In this document: positions 21,015 through 27,025 of the stretch, in pieces | Numbering within the stretch: position 1 is the stretch's first letter | How the letters are laid out: every line of letters begins with the position of its first letter | Source of the DNA: a virus | Length of the DNA: 27,025 bases | Virus record (IMG/VR): IMGVR_UViG_3300042914_002041 | Location: 1 to 27,025 of that record | Reading direction: 5' to 3' (one strand) | Notes under the pieces: generated by a model | Databases searched by the model: none | Seen by the model: the letters and a program-made list of their open reading frames with translations, nothing else | What the model was told of the DNA's origin: nothing | Position numbers and translations under genes: made by a program

Positions 21015-22102
21015 TTGACCACCATCCCCCCGAAGATCGGATACGCTCCACCACCAGATGGAAGCGAGACAATCTCGCAGATCAGCTTCATCTCGAGCGT
21101 TTGATTGGCCGTCGTCGTCCAAGATCCAGTCGTACTCGTCCGGCTTACTCGATTCCAAGTGTAATTTGCGGTCTGGTCGAATAGCGCAGGTTTCGCGGCA
21201 TCCGGAATATCTTGGAACATTCGGACGGTAATTGGTGATGCCGACGAGGACGCATCGCTGGTGGCAATGGATGCGATGTAATCGGATCCGGCAGTCAAAG
21301 TCGGTGGATCGTCGAAGTAATATTCGATGATCGCTGTTTGCGTCGTGTCTGCCGTCGCATAACTCGAAAACGTTGTCGTTTGCAGTGCAGTCGAATTATT
21401 TCCGCTGTTCCAGTTATATAAGCCAATTACAATGTCTGTTGTGGTGCCAACCGGGTCTCCAGCAAATTTTAATCCGATCACTTTGTACGTCGAGCAGACC
21501 GTTGTCGGAACATTGAAACGCATTCCAATTTCCGGCAATGTATTATTGACGATAAGTTGATTGGTGGATTGAGTAGATGAAAGCCAAAACGGCCAGCCGT
21601 AGTATTTGGCACCGCCGGCGCTATCCACAATGTAAAAGCATTCGGTGACTCGGTTGCCGCTTCTAGCGCCAGTGATCACCGTATACGGAACGAATGATTC
21701 ATCTGCGTTGGAAATCGCATAAGCAATCGTCGGAGCAGTTCCAGGATTCGCTGCCATCTGTAATCGAATCATGTACATCGTGCCCGCATTTAGCGTCCCG
21801 CTTGTTGCGAAAGTCAATTCATTCCAGCCGACCGTCAGAGGCAATGTTGCCGTGGTCGATACGATCGATGTCCCACTTGGCAAACCGGTTGCACCATTGA
21901 TTGTCTCGATGGTTACGTTCAGCGTCTGAGGTCCAGCCCCAGCCACTGTTGCATAAAACCCGACCTTCTTCACATCGATGGTTGCTTCCGCACAAAAACC
22001 CAGCCCGATATAAGTCGCGGAGGTTGACAATGCTTGAGTCTGTGGTGCGCCTTGTCCTCCAGATTCAATCGGCAGTCGCGCAGGAACATCGAATTTCGGC
22101 AT
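21011..22102 (-). CDS. Two-domain beta-sandwich protein, adhesin candidate, low GC
   Basis: 363 aa starting MPKFDVPARLPIESGGQGAP. Two jelly-roll-like halves are visible. Domain 1 (about 28-130) runs VKKVGFYATVAGAGPQTLNV to LNAGTMYMIRLQMA. Domain 2 (about 205-310) runs YKVIGLKFAGDPVGTTTDIV to LTAGSDYIASIATSD. Both share (K-V-x-G), (G-Y/F) and an L-x-A-G-x-x-Y turn, so they are likely an internal duplication. Such modules commonly bind carbohydrate in phage fibres. The GC content is visibly lower than in the surrounding genes, consistent with recent exchange. It is encoded between the holin-like genes and the shaft protein and probably works with the latter. Confidence 0.72.
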   Translation of the reverse strand: MPKFDVPARLPIESGGQGAPQTQALSTSATYIGLGFCAEATIDVKKVGFYATVAGAGPQTLNVTIETINGATGLPSGTSIVSTTATLPLTVGWNELTFATSGTLNAGTMYMIRLQMAANPGTAPTIAYAISNADESFVPYTVITGARSGNRVTECFYIVDSAGGAKYYGWPFWLSSTQSTNQLIVNNTLPEIGMRFNVPTTVCSTYKVIGLKFAGDPVGTTTDIVIGLYNWNSGNNSTALQTTTFSSYATADTTQTAIIEYYFDDPPTLTAGSDYIASIATSDASSSASPITVRMFQDIPDAAKPALFDQTANYTWNRVSRTSTTGSWTTTANQTLEMKLICEIVSLPSGGGAYPIFGGMVVK

Positions 22103-22368
22103 CAGTCCTGCTCCTTCACGTCAGCTACCGACAACAACGGCATCGAGCGGTCCGCTCGGACGAAGAACCCCACCAGCGCCGATATCAGCGCCGGGATCGC
22201 GGTGTTGATGCTCCGCACCACTCCCGCCTCGAGCCGTCGCCATACCTCCTCGAGGCCGGCGTCCGCGGGGAGCGGCGCTCGGAACTCCGCGTTCCACTCG
22301 GGGAGGACCGCCACCAGAACCGAGGCCAGCAGGACCGCGGCGAAACGCCCCTTCGACATGTTCTTCAT
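22102..22368 (-). CDS. 88-aa two-span membrane protein, holin-like
   Basis: Starts MKNMSKGRFAAVLLASVLVA at ATG 22366-22368 (ATGA overlap). Two hydrophobic segments, about residues 9-22 and 54-71 (SINTAIPALISALVGFFVRA), with an amphipathic loop between and a charged C-terminus. Size and topology resemble small class II holins or holin-related phage proteins. It is, however, 12 kb from the endolysin and sits among neck genes, so a lysis role is uncertain. The upstream extension of the frame is a shadow. Confidence 0.65.
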   Translation of the reverse strand: MKNMSKGRFAAVLLASVLVAVLPEWNAEFRAPLPADAGLEEVWRRLEAGVVRSINTAIPALISALVGFFVRADRSMPLLSVADVKEQD

Positions 22369-22607
22369 TTGCGTCGCTCCCGCTCTAGGTCCAGAAGCCG
22401 CGCCTCGATCTGCTCCAGGCGATGCTCGATCCGCGCCTCGAATGCCACCATTCCCGAGCTGAACGTCGAGACGAGCGCCTCGAGCTTGCTGATCCGCTCG
22501 GCGAAGATCCGGTGAAGATCTTCCGATCCCTTCCGCATGGTGTGGGCCAAAGTCAATCCGGAGATGACAACGGTCACCAACGTCGCCCATTGCACCAAGT
22601 CGCTCAT
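22365..22607 (-). CDS. 80-aa membrane-anchored coiled coil
   Basis: One N-terminal hydrophobic span (MSDLVQWATLVTVVISGLTL) followed by a long coiled coil (about 30-78: RISKLEALVSTFSSGMVAFE to EARLLDLERERRK). This is the layout of Rz-type inner-membrane spanins and of several short phage proteins encoded beside holins. No overlapping outer-membrane lipoprotein frame was recognised. It overlaps both neighbours by 4 bp (ATGA), so it is made together with the two-span membrane protein. Confidence 0.65.
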   Translation of the reverse strand: MSDLVQWATLVTVVISGLTLAHTMRKGSEDLHRIFAERISKLEALVSTFSSGMVAFEARIEHRLEQIEARLLDLERERRK

Positions 22608-22969
22608 CCCATCCGCTCCACCAGGCCCACCTTCTGGATCAACAGCTCGGTCTGGCCCTCGTCGGTCCCAATCACGTCGAAGATACGATCGGGCTGGCTG
22701 GGGAACGTCACCCGATCATGCGCCTGAATGTCGAAGCCGGAATGAACCAGCATCTCCCAGACCGCGGTGGAGCGAACAGCGTCGTCGATGACCTGTTCGG
22801 AGTCGGACTTGTTGATCATCCTCGCGGGGATGGTGTCGATCTTGCGCCATGTCGTCGTGACACCACCCATGCCGTCGGACTCGACGTAGGCCCGGTGGAC
22901 CTCGATGCGGTCCTGGCATAAACGCCGGACGAAGGACGCGGAGAGCCGTTCGCGAAGCTGGGGAGCCAT
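22604..22969 (-). CDS. Head closure / head-tail joining protein
   Basis: 121 aa starting MAPQLRERLSASFVRRLCQD at ATG 22967-22969 (TGATG). The central GMGGVTTTWRKIDTIPARM and the closing IQAHDRVTFPSQPDRIFDVI then LLIQKVGLVER are the pattern of the Phage_H_T_join / SPP1 gp16-like stoppers, in which a beta barrel closes the head after packaging. Gene order (connector before it, neck and tail terminator after it) supports this. The upstream in-phase frame is a shadow of the connector gene. Confidence 0.82.
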   Translation of the reverse strand: MAPQLRERLSASFVRRLCQDRIEVHRAYVESDGMGGVTTTWRKIDTIPARMINKSDSEQVIDDAVRSTAVWEMLVHSGFDIQAHDRVTFPSQPDRIFDVIGTDEGQTELLIQKVGLVERMG

Positions 22970-23469
22970 CAGACGATCACCATCGGCCGGAACTTCTCGG
23001 CCTGCTCGAGGCAATGCGCTCGGAGCTGGGAAAGCTTGACGTCCGCGGAGCCGTCCTTGGCGTCGATCTCGCCGACCACGCGGGAAGCCTTGATCAGCCA
23101 GACCTGCCGCGCCGCGGATCGGACGTCGTACCGCTCGACGTTGGCCGGCCCGGCATCGACCCACATAAGCTCTGGATCGGAGGTGCCCTCCGAGTAAATC
23201 CATCCTTGGTATTGGGTCCACGGCGCGGTCGGCCAGTCCGGCTCCGTGGTATCGCTCGTGCCGGCCCTACGCGCCTCGTACACGCGCCCGTTCGGGGTGG
23301 TGGGGACTATCCTGTCCCCGACCGCGTAGGCGGTGCTGGCGGTCCAGCTCGAGAACCGTGAGAACTGGTCGACCACGGTCCCGATATCGGTGGTCGATAC
23401 CTCGGGGTAGGCGGTCGCGTCGCACCAGAGCGAGACACGGGCGATGGCTTCGGCGCGGGTGAGTCCCAT
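22969..23469 (-). CDS. Head-tail connector with inserted carbohydrate-binding-like domain
   Basis: 166 aa starting MGLTRAEAIARVSLWCDATA at ATG 23467-23469. The N-terminal helix (1-37) and C-terminal helical part (110-160: YDVRSAARQVWLIKASRVVG, LSQLRAHCLEQAEKF) look like a gp6/gp15-type adaptor. Between them lies SWTASTAYAVGDRIV, GRVYEARRAGTSDTTEPDWP and LMWVDAG (about 41-107), the A-Y-x-V-G-D-x-V / Y-x-A / G-T-S...EPxWP layout of CBM5/12-like modules found in many phage structural proteins. The adaptor call rests on helices and gene order; the inserted module is clearer. It is the first gene after a strong terminator. Confidence 0.75.
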   Translation of the reverse strand: MGLTRAEAIARVSLWCDATAYPEVSTTDIGTVVDQFSRFSSWTASTAYAVGDRIVPTTPNGRVYEARRAGTSDTTEPDWPTAPWTQYQGWIYSEGTSDPELMWVDAGPANVERYDVRSAARQVWLIKASRVVGEIDAKDGSADVKLSQLRAHCLEQAEKFRPMVIV

Positions 23470-23484
23470 GTTCCGATTATCCCA

Positions 23485-23521
23485 CAAAGACGAAACCCCT
23501 CCGGTGCGTCCACCGGAGGGG
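23485..23521 (-). terminator. Factor-independent terminator after the major capsid gene
   Basis: Perfect 11-bp stem CCCCTCCGGTG/CACCGGAGGGG (23496-23506 with 23511-23521) with a 4-nt loop. On the minus strand it is followed by TTTCGTCTTT. It lies 32 bp past the capsid stop. It would lower transcription of the neck and tail genes relative to capsid. Confidence 0.85.
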
Positions 23522-23552
23522 TCGGTTCCCACCATGCGATGGGGGGCGGGGA

Positions 23553-24854
23553 TTAGGTGGCCGAGGAGGCTCCGACAATCAACGCACCGGGAGTCCGAGA
23601 GGACGCGGTCGCCGACTCGTTGCCGGCATCGAAAGCCTTGAACGCGAAGCGCTCGGTGGCCTTGAATGCGAGGAGGTCCGACTCGAAATATCGCTGATCC
23701 GAAACCTCGACAGTGACGCCTCGACGGTCGCCGAAGGCGGTGCCCACCGAGAGGTCGCCGAGCAGAATATACGGAGTCGAAGCCGCAATGGTCTTCACCA
23801 TGTTCTGAACGAAAACCACGGGATATCCGAACAGCATCGGCTGGGGACCATATGCGTTCGCAATTGCTTCCCAGTTGTTGCCATTCAGAGCTTCGAGTTG
23901 CGGGGCAACCGTGTTGTGGAAGATCTCCTTGTGCATATACCACTTGGCGTTCGTGGCATAGGTGGGGAGCTTGCCCACCATCGCGGACAAGTTCGAGATC
24001 GTCGGCTTGAACGTGTTCGGAGCGGCCCGGGCGGTGTCAAACTGCACCAAGCCGGCGATGTTCGCCTTGGTCGCGGACAAGTTCCACACGGCATAGATAC
24101 AACCATCAATGCCCGAAGTCGCATCGACCACGTTGTTGAAGATGACCTTGTCTTCTTCACGAGCCAACACATACGCGAAGTCACGAGCGAGCGTAGCGCC
24201 GAAGTCGATGATCGAGTCCTCGGACAATTCACGGGAGACCTGCGTCAAGACCGCCATCTTCTTGGCGGTGAGGTTGATCTGCTGGACGCCGCTGGACGCA
24301 AATCCCATGTCGGAATCCGTGATGGCCGCATTTTCACCCGGCCAGCGGACGGTCGTCGATGTGATGGCATTGGGAACGCTCAGGGTGTCGGACGACATCG
24401 GATAGATGCGGCAGTTCTGCCGACCAATGCCGAACTGCTCGCGCAGGTAGACCAGATCGGCCGACAACGGGTCGGGAACGGTCGCGCCACCAGCACCAAC
24501 GGTGCCTTCGACCTGAGTCTTGATGTTGTTCTTGACCCAGTCCAACGACTTACGATTCCCGGCGAGAGATCGAAGCCACTGGCCGAAGGCGTACGCCTTG
24601 AAATTGGCTTCGTCGCGAGTACCCGTGAACGGGTTTCGGGCGATCGATCCGGCCTTCCAAGGCTCGGACACTTCGGCCGGCTTGGCCACGGGGGCCATTT
24701 CGCCGAGGGATTTGATGGCCTCGATGCGCTGGGCAATACCATCGGCTTCGGCCATGATCGACTTCACCTGAGCAAGGTCGCCATCATTGGAGGCGAGTTC
24801 GCGAGCGGTGGCCAGAAGGGTCTGGCGCTTCTCGCTGAGTTGTTCGACGTTCAT
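23553..24854 (-). CDS. Major capsid protein (HK97 fold)
   Basis: 433 aa. The N-terminal roughly 110 residues are a helical scaffold (delta) region (EQLSEKRQTLLATARELASN, VKSIMAEADGIAQRIEAIKS). The mature domain starts near VEGTVGAGGATVPDPLSADL (115-134), followed by YPMSSDTLSVPNAI, the hallmark strand of HK97 capsids, then VQQINLTAKKMAVLTQVSRE and LAREEDKVIFNNV (the spine helix and loop). AFGDRRGVTVEVSDQRYFES closes the fold. The delta region is expected to be removed by the protease encoded just upstream. ATG 24852-24854 overlaps the protease stop. Confidence 0.96.
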   Translation of the reverse strand: MNVEQLSEKRQTLLATARELASNDGDLAQVKSIMAEADGIAQRIEAIKSLGEMAPVAKPAEVSEPWKAGSIARNPFTGTRDEANFKAYAFGQWLRSLAGNRKSLDWVKNNIKTQVEGTVGAGGATVPDPLSADLVYLREQFGIGRQNCRIYPMSSDTLSVPNAITSTTVRWPGENAAITDSDMGFASSGVQQINLTAKKMAVLTQVSRELSEDSIIDFGATLARDFAYVLAREEDKVIFNNVVDATSGIDGCIYAVWNLSATKANIAGLVQFDTARAAPNTFKPTISNLSAMVGKLPTYATNAKWYMHKEIFHNTVAPQLEALNGNNWEAIANAYGPQPMLFGYPVVFVQNMVKTIAASTPYILLGDLSVGTAFGDRRGVTVEVSDQRYFESDLLAFKATERFAFKAFDAGNESATASSRTPGALIVGASSAT

Positions 24855-25846
24855 TTAAGCTCCATGAGAAGACCGAGACGGGCGAGGATGTCGTCCCGCT
24901 CGGAGTCGGGGGAGGACTTGACCTCCACTTCGGCGATGGGTTCCGACCCGGTCTCCTGGTCTGCGTCCCGCAGAAGGTTCCAGACTTCCGGTGCCAGCCG
25001 TTTGGCATCGGATCGGCTGAGGCCGATTGCATCCCGCAACCGGCGCTCGGTGTTTCGGAGGGTCTCGGGGGAGACCATCCGAAGGCTCTTGATGTCAAGC
25101 TCGAGGGATTCGGCCACCGCGCCGACCTTCCCGGCGAACGCATCGAGCAATGCCAGGACGAACGGCAGTCGGTCCTGCTCGATGTCCGCGAGGGAATCGA
25201 TCGCCGCGCAGAGCGCCTCGTAGTGGCCCTCGATGGCTTCGTGGAGCATCTCGAACTTCATGTCGGCGAACGCGGCGTTCGCGAAGTCTTCGGGGGACTG
25301 GTCCGGAGCAGGCGGGGGGACCATCTCTTCCATCTCTTCCATCTCGCCCTCCATGCCCATCCCGTAGTAGTCCTCAATCGACTTCACCGTGTTGCGCCAC
25401 TCCGCGGGGGTCGGGGTGATCGACGCCTCGGCGATCGGCCAGCGGACGATCTGGGACGCCATGCCGGTCGACTTGCGCTCGACGAGATGCCCCGCGGCGC
25501 CGCTGGAGAAGCCCATCTTGCCCTCCTTGGCGAGCTTGGCGATCATTCGCCCATACTCGTCGGCCAGATCGATCTGCGCCTCGTACCAGAGCCCGGTCTC
25601 GTCCATCTTGACGTACCCGGTCCCGATCGACTTGCGGCCCACCTTCTGGTCCATCCCATGGTGGTAATAGAGGTTCAGGGGAACCCTCGAGCCGGCCTTC
25701 ACCGGGAAACCGAAGTCGGTCTCCGGTCCGAAGTAGTCGCCCTCGAGGTCGACCGCGTTCGGGGAACCGAAGCGGACCAAGTACCCCTTCACATGGCCGA
25801 GCCTGTCGCTCTTGACCGCGCCGCCGATCACGGAGTCCATTTCCAT
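24851..25846 (-). CDS. Prohead serine protease with C-terminal scaffold
   Basis: 331 aa. HK97-type (S78) protease: GYLVRFGSPNAVDLEGDYF, LYYHHGM with catalytic His62/63, KMGFSSGAAGH with Ser114/115, and PIAEASITPTPAEW with Glu140. Residues after about 160 (MGMEGEMEEMEEMVPPPAP onward) switch to an acidic linker and helices, probably a fused scaffolding part. It matures the capsid by cleaving the delta domain. ATG 25844-25846 lies just after the MuF stop. A second ATG two codons in is possible. Confidence 0.93.
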   Translation of the reverse strand: MEMDSVIGGAVKSDRLGHVKGYLVRFGSPNAVDLEGDYFGPETDFGFPVKAGSRVPLNLYYHHGMDQKVGRKSIGTGYVKMDETGLWYEAQIDLADEYGRMIAKLAKEGKMGFSSGAAGHLVERKSTGMASQIVRWPIAEASITPTPAEWRNTVKSIEDYYGMGMEGEMEEMEEMVPPPAPDQSPEDFANAAFADMKFEMLHEAIEGHYEALCAAIDSLADIEQDRLPFVLALLDAFAGKVGAVAESLELDIKSLRMVSPETLRNTERRLRDAIGLSRSDAKRLAPEVWNLLRDADQETGSEPIAEVEVKSSPDSERDDILARLGLLMELK

Positions 25847-25853
25847 GTCCTAG

Positions 25854-26930
25854 TTATCCCACAATGTCCTTGATTGGCTTGATGCGTGTGGTCGGTCCCC
25901 ACCGCGGATCTTGTCGTACCTCGACCATGTCGGCGATCGGGACGCCCTCCTCGAGCAATGCCAAGCGCCGGGGGCCGAAGATGCCGACCAGTTCCGAGCG
26001 GTCGAGGCCGGCCATGATCCGGTCGGCATCCACCGCTCCCGGCCGCAGGTCGGGGATCGATGGATCGCCGGTGATCTCGGCGAGGCTCGGCGTCACCGGC
26101 ACCATGACGCACCGGCAATTGGGGTGGGACGGCATGATCTCGCTGGTCCTGTGCATGGTGCCGGACAATGCCAGACAACCGAGGCAGACACGGGCGTCCT
26201 GCGTGGCCACGCGGCGGTAGGACGTCACCACCGGGGATGACTCGTAAATCACCCGTTGCCCTTCCCGCCCGGCTCGGATCATCTCGGTCCTTGCGATCGT
26301 TTCCGCTCGACGCCGTGGGAGGTCGGCGATTCGGACCATGTCCCTCGCCACCTCCCGCGGATTCCTCCCCTGCGCGATGCCGGACGACAGGGTGAGCTGA
26401 AGCGCAGAGGGAACGTCCTGCGCGATCGAATCGAACAATACCGCGAGCGGGGAACCGTCACTCGAGAACCCGACAAACTCGCGGATGGCTTCGTCGGGGA
26501 GGGAATCGAACGTGCCGAGGATCTCGGCGGCTCGAGCCTTGTCGCCCGTCGATGCCAGAATCAGATTGCCCGTCTCGGAGTTGACGAACTCGAGCGCCAG
26601 CTGTTGCCCTTGGGAAACGATCTCGACCGCTTCGGGGGAGAGTTCGCCGAGCTTGCCGCGGAGCTGGTCGATCAACCGCTCGAGCCGGTCCCGCATGGCC
26701 AGCGCCGCATCGGCCAGAGGTTCGCCGGCGGCTTCGCGCTCGACCAGCCGTCCCTCGAGCGCCTCGAGTTCGCGCAGGAGCTGGGCGGTGGCGGCCCGGT
26801 AGGATCGGCTGATGTCGGCCACCGCGGCCTCCTCGCGGTTGATCAATCCGTTCCTGAACCGCTGGGCCGCCTGGTATATCTCGGCGTCCCGGCCGGTGGC
26901 CTTTACCGCTCGTCCGGTATGCTCGACCAC
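25854..26930 (-). CDS. MuF-like head morphogenesis protein
   Basis: 358 aa. Helical N-terminal half (RSYRAATAQLLRELEALEGR, LERLIDQLRGKLGELSPEAV). The MuF domain is at about 195-280: ADLPRRRAETIARTEMIRAG, then VATQDARVCLGCLALSG and HPNCRCVMVPV, the R-T-E, D-x-R-x-C-x2-C and P-x-H-P-N-C-R-C signature. MuF proteins are minor head components bound to the portal. No extra toxin domain follows the MuF domain. The start is taken as GTG at 26928-26930, which overlaps the preceding gene by 28 bp; no strong ribosome-binding site is visible, so the start is uncertain. Confidence 0.88.
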   Translation of the reverse strand: MVEHTGRAVKATGRDAEIYQAAQRFRNGLINREEAAVADISRSYRAATAQLLRELEALEGRLVEREAAGEPLADAALAMRDRLERLIDQLRGKLGELSPEAVEIVSQGQQLALEFVNSETGNLILASTGDKARAAEILGTFDSLPDEAIREFVGFSSDGSPLAVLFDSIAQDVPSALQLTLSSGIAQGRNPREVARDMVRIADLPRRRAETIARTEMIRAGREGQRVIYESSPVVTSYRRVATQDARVCLGCLALSGTMHRTSEIMPSHPNCRCVMVPVTPSLAEITGDPSIPDLRPGAVDADRIMAGLDRSELVGIFGPRRLALLEEGVPIADMVEVRQDPRWGPTTRIKPIKDIVG

Positions 26931-27025
26931 CCGTAAAAAGGGTGGGACTGGTACGGCACCTCGGAGCCGTGGGCGCAGGTATCCGACTTGGTCTCGAGCT
27001 TCTCACCGCGCAGGATCTTGTCGCG
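26903..27025 (-). CDS. C-terminal 40 residues of a gene upstream of MuF (portal candidate)
   Basis: Open from the right edge to TAA at 26903-26905. It reads RDKILRGEKLETKSDTCAHG and continues to SSIPDER. It overlaps the MuF gene by 28 bp in another frame. By position it should be the end of the portal protein or of a small gene between portal and MuF; the fragment itself has no diagnostic motif. Confidence 0.5.
   Translation of the reverse strand, partial: RDKILRGEKLETKSDTCAHGSEVPYQSHPFYGWSSIPDER

Noticed and set aside
23470-23552. Small gene between capsid and connector genes
   Set aside because: The gap is filled by the terminator hairpin and flanking sequence; no start with a ribosome-binding site.
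1-27025. CRISPR array, insertion sequence, integrase or attachment site
   Set aside because: No spaced identical repeats, transposase or recombinase motifs were found on either strand; the only tandem repeats are the fibre shaft and the short iteron-like copies.

Overview
The window is most of a compact tailed-phage genome or prophage from a GC-rich, unidentified bacterial host. It encodes siphovirus-type morphogenesis: terminase, MuF, an HK97-type protease and capsid, neck proteins, a frameshifted G/GT tail chaperone, a roughly 500-residue tape measure, tail-tip proteins and an endolysin. No rRNA, tRNA, IS element, CRISPR array or integrase was seen. Genes are packed head to tail, with stop and start codons usually overlapping (ATGA, GTGA or TGATG), so most coordinates are fixed by neighbours as well as by ribosome-binding sites.

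Layout. (1) 1-3629, minus strand: terminase large subunit (runs off the left edge), a 40-aa membrane peptide, terminase small subunit, then a string of small accessory genes. These include a zinc-ribbon protein, two adjacent DUF2829/Tad2-like proteins, a low-GC orphan and a DUF3310 protein. (2) 3692-8092, minus strand: replication and control. It holds an SSB-like protein, an intergenic region with iteron-like repeats and GC-rich hairpins, a PriCT-RecA/AAA_25 helicase, an AEP-type primase, a VRR-NUC nuclease, a sigma-70 family factor and an XRE repressor. (3) 8175-9925, plus strand: recombination, with an ERF annealase, a Gam-like protein, an orphan and a ParB-fold protein. (4) 9928-26930 and on to the right edge, minus strand: lysis and structure. 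In transcription order, from the right edge leftwards, this runs: end of an unidentified gene (portal or linker), MuF, protease, major capsid, terminator, connector, head closure, two small membrane proteins, two fibre-like proteins plus an Ig-like protein, gp10-like neck protein, tail terminator, tail tube, chaperones, tape measure, tail hub, large tail-tip protein, endolysin.

Control. Three sigma-70-like promoters (upstream of the SSB-like gene, of erf and of the ParB-like gene) all carry copies of a CGTTAYCR-like element over or beside the spacer. The divergent 8093-8174 region between repressor and erf has it as a perfect inverted repeat, so the XRE protein is the obvious candidate regulator. 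The repressor message may be leaderless and is translationally coupled to the phage sigma factor.

The terminase is cut at the left edge and the gene before MuF at the right edge. With the usual order terminase-portal-MuF, the two edges are probably close together on a circular or circularly permuted genome. The most unusual parts are the tandem Tad2-like pair, the fibre and membrane island inside the neck genes, the iteron region beside a RepA/RepB-like replication pair without integrase, and the shared operator set.
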